Of a DNA stretch of 64,000 bases, positions 58,728 through 64,000 are shown piece after piece; the stretch's first letter is position 1, and each line of letters opens with the position of its first letter. The notes below the pieces were generated by a model. The model was not told the origin of the DNA and searched no databases. It saw nothing but the letters and a program-made list of their open reading frames with translations. Made by a program: the position numbers and the translations under genes. This stretch comes from Nostoc sp. ATCC 53789. Lineage in GTDB: Bacteria > Cyanobacteriota > Cyanobacteriia > Cyanobacteriales > Nostocaceae. The stretch lies in assembly GCF_009873495.1 (NCBI RefSeq), contig NZ_CP046703.1, positions 4,940,501 through 5,004,500 on the forward strand, written 5' to 3'.

Positions 58728-61555
58728 TACCATTCCTCTAAAGGTTTAAAAGTTTCATCCAAATCTAAATCATCAACTTGTAGTTCAAAAGTTTCATCCA
58801 AATCTACATCACCAACTTCTGATTTAAATGTTTCTGTTGATTGCACTGTTAATGTTTCAGTCGCAATAGCAATAGGGGTGTCAATAGTAAGCAACCCATC
58901 TTTATCAGGCTCAATTAATTGGTCTTCAATCTGTGCATGAACTTGCTTCAGTTCTCTATCCTTCTGTCGCTGAACTTGTATAGCTTTTTTTGCTTGACGC
59001 CACGCTGGAGTAAGGGCAGCCTCTTCCATCTCGATGCGGCTAAAAAACTGAGCCAGTTTTTTGCCCGTAATATCATTAAATTGCTTATTCTGAAGCTGGT
59101 TAAGCTTTTTTAATTCCGCTGCTGCAATCATCAATTCTTTTTCTGAATGACCTTGAAGTTCTCGTAAATCACGCGAATGGCATTTAGTCCACTGACCATT
59201 GACATAGGCATAAGCCAGCGTGATGTCAAATGGGTCAAACTTGGCCTCTACTTTAGTGTTCCTAATCCGACTAAAGGAGGGATGCCAGTAGTAGAGGTAG
59301 TTAATTTTTATGCCCTCCTGAGTCACTTTTCTGCTGCCTTCTTGATCTTTGGGTGATGGCAGCGCTAAAAGCTTAAACTCCTCTTCTTTTGTAAACATAT
59401 GCTCTCGAATACCGCCACGTGCTATTCCAATATTGAAAGCTTCGCGAGGACTCATCTTTAAAGCTGGGTGGGGGCAAGTGTCATAGACTTCATAGCAGTA
59501 TTCACAGAAGTAGGTATATAGCTTAGTAAGCGTCCAAACGGCATGGTTTTTGGGATTCACCCCTTTTGTGACCTGCCGGACATTTTTCATAATTTGGGTA
59601 TTGCCCATCAGGTTGTGCCAAAACTCCTTATCGGCTACTCCAAAGAAAGACTCAATTACTGAACCATATCTGGCCTTTGCTGCGGGTCTTTGCTTTTTGG
59701 TAATTCTGAAATAAGCAAGGAGAGCTTCAAAGTAAGTGCCTTTAAAATCAGGACCTCCGTCCATCACAATTATTTGAGGAAGCCGTCCGTATTTCTGGAC
59801 GCAAATTCTCAAAGCTATCATGTCGGAGCGATAGCTTGGTGGATCAAAGGTCATATAGATTGCTAATATTCTTCGACTGTAAGCATCTATTAGCAGTGTC
59901 ACCCAAGCCTTTCCCATATTGGCGATCTCATTTATATTGCTGTAATCAACACCAAGGTTCAACATAATTGAACTGAGGAGTTCAACATCCGCCTCCGTAT
60001 GGTCTATATGACCAATTTCAAAGGGACGATCACCGTGGAGAGGTGTTTCTTCTCGATACAGATACCAGTAAAAAGGCTCCTCTTTATAGGCCGCGCGATC
60101 GCCCATGCGCTTTTTAATTTGTTCGTGAAGAGGACGATTTCTTACTGCTTGGCGATAGGATTCATTGCTGGGAGGTTTGTATCCCTTTTGATTACATATT
60201 TCTTTGAAAGATTCGTAGGCGTGACGGATACAAGGCTGCTTGATACTCTCGTAACTTTCTCCAATATGCTCCTCCATCAGCAATCGCATTTCTTCTGAAA
60301 GACCTTCTCTATACCAGCCTTTATTCTTATGTCTGGGGAACAGCCCAATAAAACCTCTTGTGTATATTTTTTCAGCTTTTCGGTAGCTGGCAATCCAACG
60401 TCTTTGAGTGCGATTTGGTTTTGTAGAGGAAGTCCCATTTAAAAATGGCTCAATAGCTTTGTAACGAGTATTGGCTTCTTTGAGGTCTTCTTTACTTGCC
60501 TTCTTTATTAATTCTTCAATTTCAGCATTAATAGTTGATTCTTCAAATACAGGGAGACCTGTTATCTTTCCTTTGTTAACTAATTCCTCAAAAGTTTCGT
60601 TAAGGAGGTCAATAAACTTTCCATCGTCTTTAAGGAGACCAATGGATTTATCACCTGTGTTAACAATTTGCCAGATAATCCCATCCCAGCAGATAGAGGT
60701 TCCAACGGTAATTTTAAGAGTACAAACATTGCTAGCAGCGACTGGAGCATAAATTTTTGACATCTGCATATGAGCAAATGCTTCCTCTTGATCAAAAAAG
60801 ACTTCTACTTGTTCAGGCTGACCTAAAAAAGTAGTATAGAGGTCAACATAGACCCGATCTGTGGCAATTAGGATATTTAAGTGATCAACGCTTGCTTGTT
60901 CAATTCGATTGGTTATATTAGCTAAAGTGATTCCTGGCTGGGTTTTTACAAGGATGAGTACGGCAGAAGTTATTGCTTCATCCACTTCCAGTTGTTTATT
61001 TTGGAAATAATCTTCTAGCCAGACAAAGTTTCGTACAAATATCGAACTAATTTCAGCCGAGGAACGGACAGCGTAATAAAGACCAAATTGAGAAGCATAT
61101 TCTTCAGCCGGCGGACAGCGCCATTTACCCTCATCATCGCGTTGCCAGCGATTCGGGCTATCTTGTACTAGTTTTAATAAATCCTTTTCTGTCTTGCACT
61201 CTTCCCAGCCCGCAAAGTTTTTTCGGATTACGAAAAAGTCAGGTGTATGACTGTGGTAATTTCGCCGTCCTTTTTTGCTTAGGTAATCCAGAAATATTGG
61301 CGGCGGCTGGTCGTAGAATTCAAGTACATCTTCGTCATGCTCCAGTTTGTAAATATGCGCTAACTCATTGCGATGAGACTCAAACTGTATAGTCACTCCC
61401 ATTTTACGGCTGGGGTAACGACCAGCAACATTCTTTTTACCTCCACCTACCAGGCGTGATGGTTGGGATGAGCGAATTTGTTGTATGACATTTATGGTTA
61501 GCTCAGAAAGATTTAGACGGCGGCAGCGAAGTTCAAACTCATCTTGGGTGAGCAT
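58727..61555 (-). CDS. Fused TnsA-TnsB heteromeric transposase
   Basis: 942 residues. The N-terminal ~190 are TnsA: nuclease residues E64 ('HRNELAHIY'), D106 ('SHTPDFFVI') and K121 ('GWEECKTEKDL') lie at spacing close to Tn7 TnsA E63, D114, K132. The rest is TnsB: HTH linkers, then the DDE integrase core D518 ('IGHIDHTEADVEL'), D599 ('IIVMDGGPDF') and E635 ('GSVIESFFGVADKEF'), with 35 residues between the last two. Then a Mu-type C-terminal region ('KVEAKFDPFDITLAYAYVNGQWTKCHS') and an acidic Leu/Asp/Glu repeat tail. TnsA cuts the 5' ends and TnsB the 3' ends and joins them, giving cut-and-paste transposition. All catalytic residues are intact. Start ATG 61555. Confidence 0.93.
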   Translation of the reverse strand: MLTQDEFELRCRRLNLSELTINVIQQIRSSQPSRLVGGGKKNVAGRYPSRKMGVTIQFESHRNELAHIYKLEHDEDVLEFYDQPPPIFLDYLSKKGRRNYHSHTPDFFVIRKNFAGWEECKTEKDLLKLVQDSPNRWQRDDEGKWRCPPAEEYASQFGLYYAVRSSAEISSIFVRNFVWLEDYFQNKQLEVDEAITSAVLILVKTQPGITLANITNRIEQASVDHLNILIATDRVYVDLYTTFLGQPEQVEVFFDQEEAFAHMQMSKIYAPVAASNVCTLKITVGTSICWDGIIWQIVNTGDKSIGLLKDDGKFIDLLNETFEELVNKGKITGLPVFEESTINAEIEELIKKASKEDLKEANTRYKAIEPFLNGTSSTKPNRTQRRWIASYRKAEKIYTRGFIGLFPRHKNKGWYREGLSEEMRLLMEEHIGESYESIKQPCIRHAYESFKEICNQKGYKPPSNESYRQAVRNRPLHEQIKKRMGDRAAYKEEPFYWYLYREETPLHGDRPFEIGHIDHTEADVELLSSIMLNLGVDYSNINEIANMGKAWVTLLIDAYSRRILAIYMTFDPPSYRSDMIALRICVQKYGRLPQIIVMDGGPDFKGTYFEALLAYFRITKKQRPAAKARYGSVIESFFGVADKEFWHNLMGNTQIMKNVRQVTKGVNPKNHAVWTLTKLYTYFCEYCYEVYDTCPHPALKMSPREAFNIGIARGGIREHMFTKEEEFKLLALPSPKDQEGSRKVTQEGIKINYLYYWHPSFSRIRNTKVEAKFDPFDITLAYAYVNGQWTKCHSRDLRELQGHSEKELMIAAAELKKLNQLQNKQFNDITGKKLAQFFSRIEMEEAALTPAWRQAKKAIQVQRQKDRELKQVHAQIEDQLIEPDKDGLLTIDTPIAIATETLTVQSTETFKSEVGDVDLDETFELQVDDLDLDETFKPLEEW

Positions 61556-62117
61556 TGAAAACCTTATTAGTTTATTGTTTCAAAATTGTAGTTTTCTTAG
61601 TTAGTAAGTTTGTATGTATAAACTTATTAGCGCATCCATCCTGTTCCGGCAAATTAAATTCAGAGCCAAAGCTGTGATAAAGCTTTGGCAGGCATCATTA
61701 GATGTGCACGGTTTTGCTAGGAATGCAGTATTAGTTATGCGTCAGACTTACCATAATAAAAATTATATACAACTATTTTTATAACAAATCAACGTTTAAT
61801 GTATTACAAATGAAACTTTTATTGGAATAATTTTTCTAAAATACCCATAAAGCTTATACAGAATGAATGGTTATGTAACATATTTCCCCGTTTTCCGTTA
61901 AAAAAACTTATTCTATTGACCTAATATATTTATTTTTATGAATATTTTCTTGAGTATCCGTTTACGGATACTTTATTTTTAATTAGCTGTAAATTTAGTC
62001 TATTTTCTATTTATAGATGTTTAACTTCTTAGCATCTAAATAAGATTTGTATATCCGTTTAACTATGATTTAAATGTTTAAATATTAGGTAATTTAAACG
62101 TAATAAACTTGGAATTA
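61556..62117. other. AT-rich gap between tnsAB and the cargo gene
   Basis: About 560 bp, no coding frame. Besides the palindrome at 61606-61627 it has a perfect 9-bp stem AGTATCCGT/ACGGATACT (61953-61972). An ATCCGTTTA word occurs inside that stem and again near 62051. Transcription of the cargo gene should stop here. Confidence 0.5.
61606..61627. promoter_or_regulatory. TAAGTTT palindrome upstream of tnsAB
   Basis: TAAGTTT (61606-61612) and AAACTTA (61621-61627), 50 bp before the tnsAB start. It is placed where an operator of the tnsABC operon would sit. No bound factor is known. Confidence 0.35.
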
Positions 62118-63971
62118 CTATATATAGTTATTTAACAAGAATTCCGAATTTAGTCTTTTAATACATTTGTTCTGATGCTGACCACCCAAATCCTCAAAAG
62201 CCTCAATGTATAAGCGCTTTCCCATTCCCTTGCCGATTAACTCTAACAACGCCTTTATCCGTGCTTGGAAAAATCCTTCAAAATCGTCTCGTCGTAAAGT
62301 TTCTGGGTCTATGGCATGAGATCGCAATATTTCATCCAGCCTTTGTGGTGATACACCAGATATCTCAAGTTCTTGGAGGTAAATCGAAGGTGCTTTACTA
62401 CCAATCTTTTTGTTTGTTTTGGCGCTCAAAGGGGTGCGGTTAATTAAGCAGTTATATTTTTTTGGATCGATGCCTTGCTTTCTGCACCAGGCGACGGGAA
62501 AAATATGATGGGAATCAATCTGTTCTTCAAAATAAAGCACATCATTGATTTCTTCACCTGTAATTAAATCAATGGCTCCAGATAGTCGCAGCAGTGCTGA
62601 TAAACCTTGGTAAACTGCCCCATAACGCTTTCTTACGGTCAGCAATCGCTCTGGGGAGAAATTTGCTTCGCGAATTGTGGATGGGAGTGAACCCCCTTCT
62701 TGCAGCCACTGTGGTATTTCCACAACATCTCTTCCTGTGCGGGTTTCGTGCCAACCTGTATACATCTCACTGAACAGCCCACACCAAAACCAACGTTCCA
62801 ACATGGAACGAGATTTAACAGAACGGGAACGTTCTCCTAAAATAGTCAAAATTGCCGCCAAGGCTACTAGTTGAATGGGATAAGCCAAATCTATTGCGTC
62901 AAAAATTTTCTGCCCATGCAGGAATCTGGCTGCTTCCTCAAATCCTGCGGTGACTTTATCAGCCCAGGTTGAGTATTCTGGGATGGAAAGTTTTAAAACA
63001 TCTGCACGACCGCAGGAGACACCAGGCAATTTGTCTAGATTACCTCCTTTTTTTATTGCTTCCATCCTCCGCACATAGCCAGCGACTAAGGTTACAGCTT
63101 GTACAAAGTCAGTGTTACGGACTAAACGTAATACTTTAAATTGCTGAAAATGAGCTTCCCGCAGTTTCCAGTCGTCTCTAAGGCTGAAGTCATTGGCGCA
63201 GTAGCTAGAACTCATCAAGTCGAAGTAGTTGAGGTCACAACCGGAGGTGTTGGTATCTTCAAACACTTGGCAAACTGCTTCCTTGGGTAAGGAGTCACGT
63301 AGTTGGATTACTGGTATTTGATAATGCTCAAATTTTTTGAGTACTTCTAGTTCTAAAGTGTCGATGAGTTCGAGTTTTTGGGCATCATATTGCCAATATT
63401 TGGAATATTTACTTCTCCATTCCGAAAAGAAGAAGATTTTTGATAATGGAAATAGTCCGGCTTCATACTCATTTTCTGGGGTGGAACAGTCTATAATTTC
63501 TCCACCAAATGTTCGGAGTTGTTTTGATTCCGGGAAAGCGATAATGGCACTGCGGCGGTCGATGTTATGGTCAAGGGATTTGGCAATATCGAGGTAGTAC
63601 CATTTTTTTATCAGCTTTTGGCTTTTTTGGTCTTTAATGACAACAGGTTGCTCTGACAGCAAAACCATGAATGAAGTGGTTAAACGTTGCTGACCGTCGA
63701 GAATTAACAGGCTGGGATTATCGTACTTTGGCTCTTTGACGTTATCGATGAGGCGAGGTTTAAATTGCACTTGCTGGTTACTTTGCTGAAGCATCATGAC
63801 TGCGCCAATGGGGTATGCAAGCGAGATGCTGGCAAGTAGACGACGCACACGAGCATCATCCCAAACCCAATCTCGTTGAAAATCTGGCAGTTGAATACGT
63901 CCAGCTTTTATATCTTTTAAAATATCTAGTAAAGGATATTTAGTGATGTCAAATGTGCTGATAGAATGCAT
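62118..63971 (-). CDS. GmrSD-like DUF262/HNH protein, probable anti-phage cargo
   Basis: 617 residues. N-terminal DUF262 (ParB/sulfiredoxin-like) with 'IQLPDFQRDWVWDD' (28-40) and the signature DGQQR (92-96) in 'LLILDGQQRLTTSFM'. Near the C-terminus an HNH-like DUF1524/related motif, 'IDSHHIFPVAWCRKQGIDPKKYNCLINRTPLSAKTNKKIGS' (about 515-555), supplies the likely nuclease His-Asn residues. One chain thus joins GmrS-like and GmrD-like parts. Known relatives (GmrSD, BrxU, SspE) cut modified or phosphorothioated phage DNA. It is the first cargo-type gene inside the transposon, and its start is 30 bp from the window end. Confidence 0.8.
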   Translation of the reverse strand: MHSISTFDITKYPLLDILKDIKAGRIQLPDFQRDWVWDDARVRRLLASISLAYPIGAVMMLQQSNQQVQFKPRLIDNVKEPKYDNPSLLILDGQQRLTTSFMVLLSEQPVVIKDQKSQKLIKKWYYLDIAKSLDHNIDRRSAIIAFPESKQLRTFGGEIIDCSTPENEYEAGLFPLSKIFFFSEWRSKYSKYWQYDAQKLELIDTLELEVLKKFEHYQIPVIQLRDSLPKEAVCQVFEDTNTSGCDLNYFDLMSSSYCANDFSLRDDWKLREAHFQQFKVLRLVRNTDFVQAVTLVAGYVRRMEAIKKGGNLDKLPGVSCGRADVLKLSIPEYSTWADKVTAGFEEAARFLHGQKIFDAIDLAYPIQLVALAAILTILGERSRSVKSRSMLERWFWCGLFSEMYTGWHETRTGRDVVEIPQWLQEGGSLPSTIREANFSPERLLTVRKRYGAVYQGLSALLRLSGAIDLITGEEINDVLYFEEQIDSHHIFPVAWCRKQGIDPKKYNCLINRTPLSAKTNKKIGSKAPSIYLQELEISGVSPQRLDEILRSHAIDPETLRRDDFEGFFQARIKALLELIGKGMGKRLYIEAFEDLGGQHQNKCIKRLNSEFLLNNYI

Positions 63972-64000
63972 TTGCTGTTCTGAGGTTATTATTCTTTGCT

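Larger units (their letters stand above)
54264..64000 (-). mobile_element. Tn7-like transposon, left part (right end outside the window)
   Basis: It contains the complete heteromeric-transposase set on one strand: TnsAB fusion, TnsC and two TnsD/TniQ proteins, then a DUF262/HNH cargo gene. It starts ~30 bp downstream of tRNA-Ala with TnsB-type repeats. Spacing from a fixed gene end and a TnsD-like protein fit Tn7-style site-specific insertion. At least 9.7 kb is present and its right end is not in view. I find no cas gene, CRISPR repeat or tniQ-adjacent array in the part seen, but they may lie beyond 64000. Confidence 0.8.

Noticed and set aside
61570..62110. Additional TnsB binding repeats inside the element
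   Set aside because: No copy of the TATGCTTGT core or TGTCGCA end is present in this gap.

Overview
This is chromosomal DNA of a filamentous, heterocyst-type (Nostoc/Anabaena-like) cyanobacterium. The evidence is the very frequent HIP1 octamer GCGATCGC, cyanobacterial gene families (Vipp1 next to a PspA paralogue, PSRP-3/Ycf65, the calcium-binding protein CcbP, PEP-CTERM protein, DUF29, CYP110-like P450, WD40 protein kinase), phylloquinone genes menD/menB, and gene gaps full of short tandem and palindromic repeats. Genus is an inference from gene content.

Positions 1-54,240 are mostly ordinary chromosome. They hold: the start of a class D beta-lactamase and a glycosyltransferase (1-1.7 kb); DUF1517, CcbP, an acetyltransferase and a diguanylate cyclase whose receiver domain lacks its phospho-acceptor (2.5-6.2 kb); folB, menD, an Rpn-type nuclease gene and menB (7-11.4 kb); a DciA-like DUF721 protein, a SPOR-like membrane protein, pspA-vipp1, thioredoxin and an aminotransferase (12.3-18 kb); a PEP-CTERM protein, a response regulator, uvrC, two 59-aa proteins and a Gln-rich secreted protein (18.5-24.6 kb); rlmN, tautomerase, cobM, lgt, coaD, tldE/tldD, cysS and a CobW GTPase (25-36.3 kb); a group II intron RT fragment, a TM-helix-repeat channel-like protein and SirB1 (36.4-39.9 kb); atpD-atpC, a flotillin-like protein, a WD40 (pseudo)kinase, PSRP-3, two DUF29 genes, a HAD hydrolase, a P450 gene broken by one stop codon, a TPR protein, ruvB, hisF and a small membrane protein (40.5-54.1 kb).

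At 54,161-54,233 lies tRNA-Ala(GGC). About 30 bp beyond its 3' end begins what looks like one end of a Tn7-like transposon, running rightwards off the window. It carries, all on the minus strand, a fused TnsA-TnsB transposase, the AAA+ regulator TnsC and two tandem TnsD/TniQ-type target selectors that differ in their DNA-binding repeats. A GmrSD-like DUF262/HNH protein follows as probable defence cargo. No cas gene or CRISPR array is visible in the 9.7 kb seen; the other end and the rest of the cargo lie outside. This is the most interesting part of the window.

A second mobile story is a ~130-bp non-autonomous (MITE-like) element. It is present twice in opposite orientation (10.3 kb and 40.1 kb), each copy flanked by its own perfect 5-bp direct repeat; copy 1 interrupts another dispersed repeat. 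Low-complexity repeats resembling the intergenic ones have also entered coding sequence (menD, the WD40 protein).
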